Positions 7,580-17,718 are shown, numbered from the stretch's first letter. The stretch: 64,000 bases of DNA from Bosea sp. 29B (GCF_902506165.1 NZ_LR733817.1:1833946-1897945), one strand, 5' to 3'. The notes: a model not told the origin generated them from the letters alone. Translations and numbers: made by a program.

Positions 7580-9319
7580 GTGGAGTTCATGCCGTTGCCG
7601 TCCCGCCGCCCTGAAGAATTGCGCAGCGCGCGCTGGTATTCGGCCGAGGGCATGCGCGCCTTCGCCCATCGCCAGCGCATGCAGCAGATGGGCCTGCGCC
7701 GCGAGGAGTTCATGGGCCGGCCGGTGATCGCGATCCTGAACACCTGGAGCGATCTCTCACCCTGTCATGCGCATCTGCGCGAGCGCGCCGAGGCGGTGAA
7801 GCGCGGGGTCATCCGCGCCGGCGGCCACCCGGTCGAATTGCCGGCCCTGTCGCTCGGCGAGGTCATGGTGAAGCCGACCACCATGCTCTACCGCAACCTC
7901 CTCGCCATGGAGGCGGAAGAACTGCTGCGCCAGCACCCGATCGACGGCGCCGTGCTGCTCGGCGGCTGCGACAAGACCACGCCCGGGCTGTTGATGGGCG
8001 CGCTCAGCATGGACCTGCCGGCGATCTTCTGCCCGGCCGGACCGATGCTCAACAGCAGCTGGCGCGGTACGCGCGTCGGCGCCGGCACGCACACCATGAA
8101 ATACTGGAACGAGTACCGGGCCGGGAAGCTCAGCGAAGACGAATTGGTCGAGATCGAGGGCATCTCGACGCGCTCGCCCGGCACCTGCAACACCATGGGC
8201 ACGGCCTCGACGATGACGTCGATCGCCGATGCGCTCGGGCTGACTTTGCCGTTCGCCTCCAGCATTCCCGCCATGGATTCGGCCCATACCCGCATGGCCT
8301 CGGCCTCCGGCGAGCGGATCGTCGAGATGGTCTGGGAGGACCTCAAGCCCTCGCAGATCCTGACACAGGGCTCGGTGCGCAACGCGCTGCATGTCGATGT
8401 CGCCCTGTCGGGCTCGACCAATGCGGCAATCCATCTCATCGCCATGGCGCGGCGCGCGGGCCTGTCGATCTCGCTCGACGATTTCGACGCGATCGCCCGG
8501 GAGACGCCGATCCTCGCCAATGTCTTCCCGGCCGGGAATTTCCTGATGGAGGATTTCTACTTCGCCGGCGGCCTCGGCGGGCTGATGTCACGGCTGTCCG
8601 ATCGGCTCGACCTGTCTGCCCGCAACATCCTCGGCCAGACGCTGGGCGAGGCACTGGAGCGAGCGCGGATCGTCGACGAGGACATCATCCGCCCGCTCTC
8701 CAACCCGGTCAGCGCGATGCCCGCCATAGCCGTGCTGCGTGGCAACCTCGCTCCCAACGGCGCCGTCATCAAGCCCTCGGCCGCGACGCCGGAGCTACTG
8801 GTCCATCGTGGCCGCGCGGTCGTCTTTGACAGCCCCGCCGCCCTCGCCAGAGGCGTCGAGGACCCCGATCTCGACGTCGACGAGAACAGCGTGCTCATCC
8901 TGCGCGGCGCCGGCCCGGTCGGTGCGCCCGGCATGCCGGAATGGGGCGCCCTCGCCTTGCCGAAGAAGCTGCTCGCCAAGGGCGTGCGCGACATGGTCCG
9001 CATCTCCGATGCGCGCATGAGCGGCACCCATTACGGCACCTGCGTGCTGCATGTCGCGCCGGAATCGCATGTCGGCGGCCCGCTCGCCTTGGTCCAGACC
9101 GGCGACGAGATCATCCTCGACGTGCCGAACCGGCGCCTCGACATGCTGGTCGACGAGGCCGAGCTCGCCCGGCGCCGGGCCGCCTGGAAGGAGCCACCGC
9201 CGCTCTATGGCCGCGGCTACGGCATGCTGTTCCAGCGGACGGTGACGCAGGCCGACAAGGGCTGCGATTTCGACTTCCTCGAACAGGGTCCGCCGACGGC
9301 CGAACCGGGCATCTTCTGA
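7580..9319 (+). CDS. IlvD/Edd family dehydratase (probable sugar-acid dehydratase)
   Basis: A 579-residue Fe-S dehydratase of the IlvD/Edd family, which removes water from 2,3-dihydroxy acids or aldonates to give 2-keto-3-deoxy acids. Three conserved Cys segments are visible: GGCDKTTPGLLMG near residue 130, SPGTCNTMGTASTM near residue 200 and the first-lobe SDLSPCHAHL near residue 60. SGSTNAAIHL and the C-terminal DARMSGTHYG are further signatures. The sequence is closer in style to arabinonate/xylonate dehydratases than to the branched-chain enzyme, as the sugar-acid neighbourhood supports. The GTG at 7580 is used; the ATG at 7589 is an alternative. The LacI gene overlaps its stop. Confidence 0.92.
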   Translation: MEFMPLPSRRPEELRSARWYSAEGMRAFAHRQRMQQMGLRREEFMGRPVIAILNTWSDLSPCHAHLRERAEAVKRGVIRAGGHPVELPALSLGEVMVKPTTMLYRNLLAMEAEELLRQHPIDGAVLLGGCDKTTPGLLMGALSMDLPAIFCPAGPMLNSSWRGTRVGAGTHTMKYWNEYRAGKLSEDELVEIEGISTRSPGTCNTMGTASTMTSIADALGLTLPFASSIPAMDSAHTRMASASGERIVEMVWEDLKPSQILTQGSVRNALHVDVALSGSTNAAIHLIAMARRAGLSISLDDFDAIARETPILANVFPAGNFLMEDFYFAGGLGGLMSRLSDRLDLSARNILGQTLGEALERARIVDEDIIRPLSNPVSAMPAIAVLRGNLAPNGAVIKPSAATPELLVHRGRAVVFDSPAALARGVEDPDLDVDENSVLILRGAGPVGAPGMPEWGALALPKKLLAKGVRDMVRISDARMSGTHYGTCVLHVAPESHVGGPLALVQTGDEIILDVPNRRLDMLVDEAELARRRAAWKEPPPLYGRGYGMLFQRTVTQADKGCDFDFLEQGPPTAEPGIF

Positions 9320-10380
9320 TGAAAGGCGGCAAGGAAGCGGAGAAGACCAGGCCGGCGCCCGCCATGCGTGAGCGGTCAGGCACGGCGCGCCCGCGCATGG
9401 CCGATGTCGCGCGCATCGCCGGCGTGTCGACAGCGACCGTCTCGCGCGCGCTGCGCCAGCCCGAGCTCGTCTCGCCGGAGGTTCGCGGCAAGATCGCGGC
9501 GGCGGTTGAGCATCTCTCCTACCGACCGAACCTGATGGCCGGCGCGCTCGCCAGCGCCCGCAGCAAGACGATCGGCGTGATCATTCCCTCAATGATCAAC
9601 GCCTTCTTCTCGGTGACGCTCGAAGCGATCGAGGAAGGCTTGGCCGGCGCCGGCTACCAGCTCCTGATCGGCAACAGCCATTACGAGCTGGAGACCGAGG
9701 AGCGGCTGATCACCTCGATGCTGGCCTGGTCGCCAGCCGCACTGGTCGTCACGGGCTGCCGGCACAGCCGCGGCGCGATGCGCGCTCTGCTCGACACCGA
9801 CGTGCCGATCGTCGAGATGTGGGAGCTGACCGACAACCCGATCGATACCGCGATCGGCTTCTCGCAGCGCGACATCGGCGTCGCGGTCGCCCGGCATTTC
9901 AAGGAGCGCGGCGCCCGCCGGCTCGGCTTCGTCGGTGCCATGCACCAGCGCGACTATCGCGCCGACTCCAGGCGCGCCGGCTTCTTCGAGACCGCGCAGA
10001 GCATCGGCTACGAGGCGCCGGCGGAGGTGCAGCTTCCCGGCCTGCCGACCTCCGTCAGAGGCGCCAAGGCCTTCGCCGAGCTGATGGCGGGCCATCCAGA
10101 TGTCGATGCCGTGCTCTGCACCAACGATATCGTCGCGCTCGGCGCCCTGTTCGAGGCGCAGCGGCTGGGCTGGTCGGTGCCGGACCGGCTGAAAATCTGC
10201 GGCGTCGGCGATGTCGATTTCGCCGCCGCCTGCGAGCCTGGCCTCAGCACGGTCAGCCTGCCGCGGCGGGCGATCGGCCTGAAGATCGCCGAGGTGCTGC
10301 GCGAGCGCATCGCCGGCCGCCTGCCGACTGGCGGCGTCCATGATCTCGGCTTCGAGCTGGTGAGACGGGGCAGCACGTGA
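9319..10380 (+). CDS. LacI family transcriptional regulator
   Basis: A 353-residue repressor. The DNA-binding domain starts at about residue 27 with MADVARIAGVSTATVSRAL, the canonical LacI helix-turn-helix, and RPNLMAGALASARS is the hinge. The rest is a periplasmic-binding-protein-like effector domain (TIGVIIPSM through AIGLKIAEVL). Its start overlaps the dehydratase stop (TGATG), so the two are co-transcribed. It probably controls the divergent importer/dehydratase promoters through the two candidate operators at 7447 and 7547. The inducer is presumably a sugar acid or its precursor, but this is not visible in the sequence. Confidence 0.93.
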   Translation: MKGGKEAEKTRPAPAMRERSGTARPRMADVARIAGVSTATVSRALRQPELVSPEVRGKIAAAVEHLSYRPNLMAGALASARSKTIGVIIPSMINAFFSVTLEAIEEGLAGAGYQLLIGNSHYELETEERLITSMLAWSPAALVVTGCRHSRGAMRALLDTDVPIVEMWELTDNPIDTAIGFSQRDIGVAVARHFKERGARRLGFVGAMHQRDYRADSRRAGFFETAQSIGYEAPAEVQLPGLPTSVRGAKAFAELMAGHPDVDAVLCTNDIVALGALFEAQRLGWSVPDRLKICGVGDVDFAAACEPGLSTVSLPRRAIGLKIAEVLRERIAGRLPTGGVHDLGFELVRRGST

Positions 10381-10394
10381 GCTCGCCTCTGCGC

Positions 10395-11528
10395 CTACGC
10401 CGCGCGCGCGACGATATCATCGAGATCGCCGGCAAGGCCGATGCCCGGCCGTTCGCTCAGCGTCACCTTGCCGCCCGAGAGCGGCATCAGGCCGGCGATG
10501 AGCTTGTCGCGCCACGGGTTGGGATTGCTGTCGATCTCCAGCAGGCCTTCGCCGCCCGCCGCCGCCAGCAGATGGGCCGAGGCGAGCAGGCCGATGCCGC
10601 CGCCGAGATAATGCGGGCAGTAGACGAGACCGGCCGCGCGCGCGGCCCTGGCCACTGCCAGGCAGCCGCTGAGACCGCCCCATTTCGCCGCGTCCGGCTG
10701 CATGAAACGGAAGAGTCCCGAGGCGATCGCCGCGTCGAATTCCGCGACTGCGTTCATGTTCTCGCCGGCCGCGATCGCGATCGGCATCGCCTCGTGCAGA
10801 GCGAGCCATTCATCGAGCGGGCGATCAGCCCGCAAGGGCTCCTCCAGCCAGCCCAGCCGGTAATCGGCAAAGCGCTTCCCGTGCGCGATCGCCTGGTCGA
10901 GGGCCCAGCCCTGGTTGGCGTCGATCATCAGGCGGCGTTCGCCGATCGCGCCGCGGATCGCGTCGAGCGAGCGGGTGTCGGTCTCCGTACCAAACCCGAC
11001 CTTCAGCTTGAAGCATTCATGACCTTGGGCGAGCTCGCGCGTTGCTACCGCGGCCGGCGCTTCCGGGCCGATACCGCTCGCATAGGCGCCGACCGAGCCC
11101 GACGCCTGCCCATCGAGATAGGCATAGAGCGGCAGCCCAGCGCGCCGCGCCGCAAGGTCATGGCAGGCGATGTCGAGCCCGGCGCAGACCTGCCGCAGCG
11201 GCCCCCATTCGCCGGACTGGATGGCGAGGACATGCAGCTTGTCCATCAGCCGCGCGAAGACCTCGCCGATCGGCAGTGGCGAGAGCTGCTGCAGCAGTGG
11301 CCCGGCCGTCTCCAGCACGAGGCGCGCCCGGTGCTCGGCGCCGACCGAAGGGAAGTTGCACCAGACCTCGCCGAGACCGCGATTGCCGCTGGAGTCCTCG
11401 ACCTCAACGAAGACGGCCGGCCGATCGCGCATGATGCCGAAGGAGGTCCGCACATGCGTCTCGATCGGCGCGCGCACCGCGATCGCCCTGACGGCGGTGA
11501 TGACGACCTCATCCGACGGGTAGGCCAT
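10395..11528 (-). CDS. Mandelate racemase/muconate lactonizing family enzyme
   Basis: A 377-residue enolase-superfamily protein. The catalytic KxK pair is in CFKLKVGFG, and the metal ligands are Asp in MIDANQGW, Glu in GWLEEPL and Glu in AAGENM. A later CPHYLGGGIG carries a His in the position of the mandelate-racemase-subgroup acid/base. Members commonly dehydrate acid sugars. The ATG at 11528 (MAYPSDE) is preferred over the one at 11555 because homology-like sequence begins there. It is divergent from the aldolase gene at 11639 and convergent with lacI. A second dehydratase beside the IlvD type suggests more than one sugar acid is handled. Confidence 0.9.
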   Translation of the reverse strand: MAYPSDEVVITAVRAIAVRAPIETHVRTSFGIMRDRPAVFVEVEDSSGNRGLGEVWCNFPSVGAEHRARLVLETAGPLLQQLSPLPIGEVFARLMDKLHVLAIQSGEWGPLRQVCAGLDIACHDLAARRAGLPLYAYLDGQASGSVGAYASGIGPEAPAAVATRELAQGHECFKLKVGFGTETDTRSLDAIRGAIGERRLMIDANQGWALDQAIAHGKRFADYRLGWLEEPLRADRPLDEWLALHEAMPIAIAAGENMNAVAEFDAAIASGLFRFMQPDAAKWGGLSGCLAVARAARAAGLVYCPHYLGGGIGLLASAHLLAAAGGEGLLEIDSNPNPWRDKLIAGLMPLSGGKVTLSERPGIGLAGDLDDIVARAA

Positions 11529-11638
11529 GTCTTCAGCACTCCGGCTCGTCCTCACGCGGGCTTAAACCGCACCAAAGGCCCTGCGCCAGCTTTTTCATAT
11601 CCATCGACCAGACCTCGCCATCCCCGGGAGAGACGCCC

Positions 11639-12451
11639 ATGACCGCCAGCGACAGCCACGCCACCCGGCCCAACCCGTTCCGCGAGGCAATGCGCCAGGG
11701 CCGCCCGCTCGTCGGCATCTGGTCGATGCTGAACAGCGTCGATGCCACGGAAGCGCTCGGCTGGTCGGGCTATGACTGGCTGCTCGTCGACGGCGAGCAC
11801 GCGCCGGTCTCGCTGCATGACGCGATGGCGCATTGCCGCGCCATCGCCGCGACGCCGACCGTCCCGATCGTGCGGCTGCTCTGGAACGATCCGCTGCTGA
11901 TCAAGCAGCATCTCGACGCCGGCATCGCCACGCTGATGCTGCCCTTCGTGCAGACGCCGGAGGAGGCCGCCCGCGCCGTCCAGTCGCTGCGCTATCCGCC
12001 GCACGGCATCCGCGGCATCGCAGCGATGCACCGGGCCAGCCGTTACACGCGCTTCAAGGACTATGCGGCGCAGGCGAGCCAGTCGCTCTTCCTGATCGTC
12101 CAGATCGAGACCAAGGAAGCGCTCGAGCGCTGCGAGGAGATCGCCGCGGTGGACGGGGTCGATGCCGTCTTCTTCGGACCGGGCGATCTCGCCGCCAGCA
12201 TGGGCATGCCCGGGCGGGCCGCCCATCCCGACGTCACTGCCGCGATCGAGGACGGGCTCCGGCGCTGCCGGCCTCTCGGCAAGGCGGTCGGCGCACTCGC
12301 GCCCAATGACGAGATCTCCGAGCGCCATATCCGCTCCGGCTTCGACTTCGTCTCGGTCGCCAACGACTTCTCGCTGCTCCTGCGCAATGCCGATGCGGCC
12401 GCGACGCGCTTCCGCGGCGTCGCCGACGGTGTCACGACCAAGAAGGGGTGA
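11639..12451 (+). CDS. HpcH/HpaI aldolase family protein
   Basis: A 270-residue class II pyruvate aldolase of the 4-hydroxy-2-oxoheptanedioate aldolase/2-keto-3-deoxy-sugar-acid aldolase family. Signatures are DWLLVDGEHAP (catalytic His), RLLWNDPLLIKQ, GIRGIAAMHRASRY, VQIETKEAL (metal-binding Glu) and FFGPGDLAASMG (metal-binding Asp). GGGAGA precedes the ATG. It would cleave the 2-keto-3-deoxy acid made by one of the neighbouring dehydratases into pyruvate and an aldehyde. It overlaps or abuts the following oxidoreductase and forms a two-gene unit with it. Confidence 0.92.
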   Translation: MTASDSHATRPNPFREAMRQGRPLVGIWSMLNSVDATEALGWSGYDWLLVDGEHAPVSLHDAMAHCRAIAATPTVPIVRLLWNDPLLIKQHLDAGIATLMLPFVQTPEEAARAVQSLRYPPHGIRGIAAMHRASRYTRFKDYAAQASQSLFLIVQIETKEALERCEEIAAVDGVDAVFFGPGDLAASMGMPGRAAHPDVTAAIEDGLRRCRPLGKAVGALAPNDEISERHIRSGFDFVSVANDFSLLLRNADAAATRFRGVADGVTTKKG

Positions 12452-12456
12452 TGGTG

Positions 12457-13479
12457 ATGCGGGTTGGGCTCGCAGGGTTCGGCGCCTGGGGGCGCATGCA
12501 TGCGCGGGTCTATGCGCAGCTTCCGGGCGCCGAGCTCGCGGTGATCTTCTGCCATGGCGATGTGACGGCGCAGGCTGCCGCATCCGCTTATCCTGAAGCC
12601 GTGGTCGTCCGCAGCTTCGAGGACCTGATCGCCCTGCCGCTCGATGTCATCGCGATCGCCGTGCCGAACCATCTGCATGCGCGCCACGCCGTCGCCGCCC
12701 TGAGGGCGGGCAAGCACGTCATCCTGGAAAAGCCGCTCGGCGTCACGCTGGCCGAATGCGACGCGGTGCTCGCCGCGGCCCGGGAGAGCGGCCGCGAGGT
12801 CGCGGTCAATCATGAATTGCGGGTGTCGCAGCAATGGCGGCAGGTGCGCGAGATCATCGCCGGTGGCGAGATCGGGCGCGTGACCCACCAGCATCTCTCG
12901 CTCTTCCGCCGCCCCTTCCGGCCTGGCTCTGGCGGCTGGCGCCAGGATGCGGGGCGCGTCGGCTCCTACAGCCTGGAGGAGCTGGTCCACTTCGTCGATC
13001 TCGTGATGTGGTACGCAAGGGAGAACGGCCTGCCCGATCGGGTCACTGCACGGTCCAGCGACGGCTCGGCGATGCCGCAGACGCTCTCGGCCCTGCTCGA
13101 CTGGCAAGATGGCTCGAGCGCCGTGGTGACGCAGTGCCTTGCCGGCTTCCAGCACCATTCCCTGCTCGAGATCGCCGGTAGCACCGGCGCGATCCGCACC
13201 AGCTGGAGCGGCGCCTTCGACCGCGCCGAGCATCCGAGCTTCTCGCTCTGGGTCCAGGCGGCCGGCGAGAGCGATGCCAGCGAACGCGCGATCGCCTTCT
13301 CGGGGGAGCTGTTCGAGCTCGAACAGAACCTTGCTTCGGCACTCGCCTCCTTCGCTGGCGAAGGCGAGCCATCGCTTAGCCTGATCGAAGCGCGCAACGC
13401 CGTGGCACTCTGCCTTGCCATCCAGGAAGCCGGGCAAGCGGTGAGACCTGTCTCGCTCGCCGATCACTGGACCGCCTGA
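12457..13479 (+). CDS. Gfo/Idh/MocA family oxidoreductase
   Basis: The second oxidoreductase of this family in the cluster, 340 residues. The Rossmann motif GLAGFGAWGRMHARV is at the very N terminus, and VILEKPLGVTLAE carries the EKP lysine. Several in-frame starts exist (GTG 12448, ATG 12451, ATG 12457). The last is chosen because AGAAGGGG lies eight bases before it. It is translated with the aldolase. A dehydrogenase next to the aldolase could supply an oxidised sugar or recycle the aldehyde product, which remains speculative. Confidence 0.88.
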   Translation: MRVGLAGFGAWGRMHARVYAQLPGAELAVIFCHGDVTAQAAASAYPEAVVVRSFEDLIALPLDVIAIAVPNHLHARHAVAALRAGKHVILEKPLGVTLAECDAVLAAARESGREVAVNHELRVSQQWRQVREIIAGGEIGRVTHQHLSLFRRPFRPGSGGWRQDAGRVGSYSLEELVHFVDLVMWYARENGLPDRVTARSSDGSAMPQTLSALLDWQDGSSAVVTQCLAGFQHHSLLEIAGSTGAIRTSWSGAFDRAEHPSFSLWVQAAGESDASERAIAFSGELFELEQNLASALASFAGEGEPSLSLIEARNAVALCLAIQEAGQAVRPVSLADHWTA

Positions 13480-13641
13480 ACTGCAACATCGCGACGGTGA
13501 CACGGCCGCGCCGCTGTTCGAGCGCTCGGATTGACAGCATCGCATGGCTTGCTAACCAGGCTCCCGAGGTAACGTCCTCGCTCCCCTCTATGGGATTTCA
13601 ATGTCCGGGAACGGCCCGGCCCTTTTCGCTGGGGCCGGCCC

Positions 13642-14793
13642 ATGACGACTGCCACGACCAGGACGGCAAGCTCAGTACCGCTGATTCGCTGGTTCATCTC
13701 CTCCGCGACCCTGACCGTTCCGCAAGCAGCCGGGCCGGTCGCGTTTGCACTGGTCGCCCTGGCGCTGACGGGAGACACCAGCGGCGGGGCGGGGATGATC
13801 CTGGCGATGACGCTGGCCCAGGTCGCCGGTGCAATCCCGATCACCCGGGCAGGGCGAGGCCTGCCGCCGGCGATCTTCCTGCGGCTGCTGATACTGTTCC
13901 GCTCGCTGGCCCTCGGCGCGGTCGCCTTGTTGGCGCACTACGCGGCTCCCTTCATCTGGCTGGTCGTATTCTCGGCGCTGGCAGGGGCGGTGAACGGCGC
14001 GGCGTTCGGATATCTTCGGACCATCCTCAACCAGCTCACGCCTCCAACGAAGCTGCCGAGGGCGCTCGGCATCGCGGCCACGCTCAACGAGGTGACGTTC
14101 GTCCTAGCTCCCGTGGCGGCTTCCGGATTGGGCACCATGTCCCCCGTATTCGCCGTTCTGGTTATCGCAGCCCTTGGCGCAATCCCGGCCCTGCTCGTTC
14201 CGACCGTGACGTCGACGCCCACGGAAGAGGTCCATCGGGCCAACGCCTCGGTCATCAGCCCGGCGATCCTGCTCTGGCTGATCTGCGCGGCGGCAGGCAG
14301 CTCCACCGTGGCGGCCCTGGAGATCGGCGCCGTCGCCCTGGCGCTGCATTTCGGCTACGCCCCCGCCCTGGCAATCCTTTTCACCGTCCCGCTCTGCATC
14401 GCCTCGGTGGCCGGCGGCATCTGGGTCAGCGTCCGCAACCGCATGGGAAGCCGCCGCGCAGTCCTGATCCAGCTGATGATCATGACAGCCGGAGCCATCC
14501 TCGCCGCGGTCCAGATCTCGATGGCTGCGACAGTCCTTGGCGCCGTGTTGGTCGGAGCGGTGCTTGCTCCGTTGGGAACCCACTATTCGCTTGCCCTCGA
14601 TTCCCTCGCACCTCCCGAAAAGCGGCCCGAAGTCTTCGCATTGCTGCGCACCGCGAATGCGACCGGGATCATCCTCGCCAGCGCGGTCATGACCGCCGTC
14701 TCGCTGGCAACGGCCCTGATCGTGGTGAGCTCTCTGATGGTCGCCGTCGTGATCGTCGTCGCCATCGCCTCGCGCCGGCACAGTCGCGCCTGA
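13642..14793 (+). CDS. MFS transporter
   Basis: A 383-residue protein almost entirely made of hydrophobic helices (about ten to twelve), with small-residue-rich segments such as FVLAPVAASGLG around residue 150 and a hydrophilic central loop (PTVTSTPTEEVHRAN) separating two halves. This matches a small major-facilitator permease, possibly a drug or sugar efflux type. No charged signature identifies a substrate. The 162 bases before it contain no other gene, and the TetR gene converges on it from the right. Base usage is like its neighbours. Confidence 0.75.
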   Translation: MTTATTRTASSVPLIRWFISSATLTVPQAAGPVAFALVALALTGDTSGGAGMILAMTLAQVAGAIPITRAGRGLPPAIFLRLLILFRSLALGAVALLAHYAAPFIWLVVFSALAGAVNGAAFGYLRTILNQLTPPTKLPRALGIAATLNEVTFVLAPVAASGLGTMSPVFAVLVIAALGAIPALLVPTVTSTPTEEVHRANASVISPAILLWLICAAAGSSTVAALEIGAVALALHFGYAPALAILFTVPLCIASVAGGIWVSVRNRMGSRRAVLIQLMIMTAGAILAAVQISMAATVLGAVLVGAVLAPLGTHYSLALDSLAPPEKRPEVFALLRTANATGIILASAVMTAVSLATALIVVSSLMVAVVIVVAIASRRHSRA

Positions 14794-14802
14794 TCGCAGC
14801 CG

Positions 14803-15432
14803 CTAGCGCCCAGCCCTGATTCCGTCGAGCAGGGTCGTGATGGCCAGCGCCGCGACCCGGTCGTTGCTGGCGCCGCCAGCGCGCATCCATTCCGGCACGC
14901 GGTTCAGCCCGCCGAGGAAATACGGCACCAGCAGCTGCAGATCGATGCCGGCATCGACCTCTCCGCTGGCGACGCCGTCGGCGAAGAGATCGTGCCAGAG
15001 CTGAGCATAGGTCTCGCGCATCTTGCGGCTGCGCCGTTTGATGACCGGCGGCAGGTGCTCGTAGACGTGCATATATCTCTGGTCCTTGCCGACCAGGCTC
15101 GAAACATGCACCCCGACCGCCGCAGAGAGCCGGCCCGCGAACGGCGCGTCGATCGGCAGGTTGCGGATCGCCTCCGCCACGCGGGCATGGAGCGTTTCGA
15201 TGCCCTGGTTGAGGATCTCCTCGACGATCTCGTCCTTCGATTTGAAGTGGTAGTAGAGGCTGCCGGCCTTCATATCGACCAGCGCGGCCACCGCCCGCAT
15301 CGTGCAGGCACCGTAGCCTTTGCGCACGATGATCTCGGCGGCGGCAGCGATGATCTCGCCGCGCATCGGGCTTGGCTTCGTCACCTCCGCTGTCGCAGTC
15401 CGGGTCGGCTTCCTCGCGCTGCGTGCTCTCAT
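14803..15432 (-). CDS. TetR/AcrR family transcriptional regulator
   Basis: A 209-residue regulator. The TetR N-terminal helix-turn-helix reads IIVRKGYGACTMRAVA and then MKAGSLYYHFKSKDEIVEE, the classic recognition helix with YYHF. The C-terminal ligand domain is of the QacR/KstR-like type, with LPPVIKRRSRKMRETY. The start at 15432 has AGGCAAGG upstream; a longer open frame to 15516 lacks support. It converges on the MFS gene and could regulate it, although the promoters are not shared. Its own upstream region (15,433-15,692) shows no gene. Confidence 0.9.
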   Translation of the reverse strand: MRARSARKPTRTATAEVTKPSPMRGEIIAAAAEIIVRKGYGACTMRAVAALVDMKAGSLYYHFKSKDEIVEEILNQGIETLHARVAEAIRNLPIDAPFAGRLSAAVGVHVSSLVGKDQRYMHVYEHLPPVIKRRSRKMRETYAQLWHDLFADGVASGEVDAGIDLQLLVPYFLGGLNRVPEWMRAGGASNDRVAALAITTLLDGIRAGR

Positions 15433-15692
15433 GCCTTGCCTCGCGCGCCCTCGGCTCTCGCGCAGCCGCACTCCGGCCGAAGGCCCGTTCCGCGACGGGA
15501 CGCAGGCTTTCGTCACTATCGCCCCTCGCAGAACGGATCAAGGCGACCCATCAAACGTTCGTTTCAGGGCCACACGCGCCACCGGCGCCGATCTTCTTTC
15601 CGTCATTAACCGGGATCGTCCCGGCGCGGCGCATCACTGTCCAAAGCCGATCGGACTTCTCCCGCGGCGAAGTTCAGTACCGGCTGTCTCCC

Positions 15693-17396
15693 TCAGAACA
15701 GGAAGTAGCGCTGTGTCATCGGCAGCGAGGTCGCGGGCTCGCAGGTGATCAGCTCACCGTCGACGCGCACCTGATAATTCTGCGGATCGACCTCGATCTT
15801 CGGCGTCAGCCCGTTGTGGATCATGTCCTTCTTGCGGACGCCACGCGTGCCCTTCACCGCCACCAGCTGCTTCTGCAGGCCGAGCTTGTCGCCGATCCCG
15901 TCATCGAGCGCCGCCTGCGAGACGAAGGTGACCCCGGTCTTGCCTCGGGCGCGCCCGAGCACGCCGAACATAGGCCGGTAATGGACCGGCTGCGGCGTCG
16001 AGATCGAGGCGTTCGGATCGCCCATCGGGGCGGTGGCGATCATCCCGCCGACCAGCACGAGCGACGGCTTGACGCCGAAGAAGCCCGGTTTCCAGAGCAC
16101 GAGGTCGGCACGCTTGCCGATCTCGATCGAGCCGACCTCATGGGCAAAGCCATGGGTGATCGCCGGGTTGATCGTGTATTTGGCGACATAGCGCTTGCAG
16201 CGGAAATTGTCGTTGCGCGCGTTGTCTTCGGGCAGCGGCCCGCGCTGGACCTTCATCTTGTGGGCCGTCTGCCAGCAGCGCAGGATCGTCTCCCCAACGC
16301 GACCCATCGCCTGCGAATCCGACGACATCATCGAGAAGGCGCCGAGATCGTGGAGGATGTCCTCGGCTGCGATCGTCTCCTTGCGGATTCGCGATTCGGC
16401 GAAGGCCACGTCCTCCGGAATCCGCGGGCTGAGATGATGGCACACCATCAGCATGTCCAGATGCTCGTCGATGGTGTTGACGGTGTAGGGGCGGGTCGGA
16501 TTGGTCGAGGAGGGCAGAATGTTCTCCTGACCGGCCGCCGTGATGATGTCCGGCGCATGACCGCCGCCGGCTCCTTCCGTATGGAAGGAGTGGATCGCGC
16601 GGCCTTTCGTCGCCGCAAAGGTGTCGGCGACGAAACCGCTCTCGTTCAGCGTGTCGGAATGCAGCCCGACCTGAACGTCCATCTCGTCAGCGACGGACAG
16701 ACAATTGTCGATCGCCGCCGGAGTCGTGCCCCAGTCTTCATGCAGTTTGAGGCCGATGACACCGGCCCGGACCTGCTCGCGCAGCGGCTCGGGCAGGCTC
16801 GCATTGCCCTTGCCGAGCAGGCCGACATTGACCGGCAACGCCTCGATCGCCTCAAGCATGCGATGAATGTACCAGGGGCCGGGCGTGACGGTGGTCGCGA
16901 GCGTACCCACGGAGGGGCCCGTGCCGCCGCCGACCAGCGTGGTCGTGCCGCTGGCGAGCGCCATCTCCGCCTGCTGCGGACAGATGAAATGGATATGGGC
17001 GTCGACGCCGCCGGCAGTCAGGATCTTGCCCTCGCCGGCAACCACGTCGGTGCCGGGACCGATGACGATATCGACGCCCGGCTGGATATCGGGATTGCCG
17101 GCCTTGCCGATCGCGGCGATGCGCCCGTCCTTGATGCCGACATCGGCCTTCACGATGCCCCAATGGTCGAGGATCACCGCATTGGTGATGACGAGGTCGG
17201 GCACCTCCGCGGCATTGCGCTGGCTCTGGCCCATACCGTCGCGGATGACCTTGCCGCCACCGAAGGTGACCTCCTCGCCATAGACGGTGTGGTCAGCCTC
17301 GACCTCGATCACGAGCTCGGTATCGGCGAGGCGGATGCGGTCGCCCTTGGTCGGACCGTAGAGCGAGGCATAGTTCTCGCGGGTGATGCGCACCAT
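15693..17396 (-). CDS. ureC: Urease subunit alpha
   Basis: The 567-residue catalytic subunit of urease, which hydrolyses urea to ammonia and carbamate in the cytoplasm. Nickel-site features are visible: [11 protein letters not shown] (the HxH ligands), GLKLHEDWG (the carbamylated Lys), [10 protein letters not shown] and [12 protein letters not shown] (His ligands) and MVCHHLSP with the mobile-flap catalytic His. Length matches the family norm. The ATG at 17396 is one base after the ureB stop. An in-frame extension upstream is an artefact of the ureB region. It is the last gene of the ureDABC arm. Confidence 0.98.
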   Translation of the reverse strand: MVRITRENYASLYGPTKGDRIRLADTELVIEVEADHTVYGEEVTFGGGKVIRDGMGQSQRNAAEVPDLVITNAVILDHWGIVKADVGIKDGRIAAIGKAGNPDIQPGVDIVIGPGTDVVAGEGKILTAGGVDAHIHFICPQQAEMALASGTTTLVGGGTGPSVGTLATTVTPGPWYIHRMLEAIEALPVNVGLLGKGNASLPEPLREQVRAGVIGLKLHEDWGTTPAAIDNCLSVADEMDVQVGLHSDTLNESGFVADTFAATKGRAIHSFHTEGAGGGHAPDIITAAGQENILPSSTNPTRPYTVNTIDEHLDMLMVCHHLSPRIPEDVAFAESRIRKETIAAEDILHDLGAFSMMSSDSQAMGRVGETILRCWQTAHKMKVQRGPLPEDNARNDNFRCKRYVAKYTINPAITHGFAHEVGSIEIGKRADLVLWKPGFFGVKPSLVLVGGMIATAPMGDPNASISTPQPVHYRPMFGVLGRARGKTGVTFVSQAALDDGIGDKLGLQKQLVAVKGTRGVRKKDMIHNGLTPKIEVDPQNYQVRVDGELITCEPATSLPMTQRYFLF

Positions 17397-17397
17397 C

Positions 17398-17709
17398 TCA
17401 GGCCTCCAGTCTGCCCATGACCCTGGCGTTGAAACCGTAGACCACCCTGTCGCCGTCCAGCGCGACCAGCGCGACCGTGCGCGATTGTCCCGGCTCGAAG
17501 CGGACGGCTGTCCCCGCCGGAATGTCGAGCCGGAAGCCCCTCGCCGTCTCACGCTCGAAATGCAGCGCCGCGTTGGTCTCGTAGAAGTGGTAGTGCGAAC
17601 CAACCTGGATCGGCCGGTCACCGGAATTGGCGACCTCGATCGACCGCCGCTCACGGCCGACATTGAGCTCGATCGTACCGTCCTCGATGAAGAACTCGCC
17701 CGGGATCAT
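17398..17709 (-). CDS. ureB: Urease subunit beta
   Basis: A 103-residue structural subunit of urease. It begins [16 protein letters not shown] and contains the conserved [13 protein letters not shown] segment and [12 protein letters not shown]. Its length is normal for the separate UreB of alphaproteobacteria. It sits between ureA (nine-base gap) and ureC (one-base gap) on the minus strand, so the three structural genes are translated from one transcript. Confidence 0.98.
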   Translation of the reverse strand: MIPGEFFIEDGTIELNVGRERRSIEVANSGDRPIQVGSHYHFYETNAALHFERETARGFRLDIPAGTAVRFEPGQSRTVALVALDGDRVVYGFNARVMGRLEA

Positions 17710-17718
17710 CGCGCCGCC

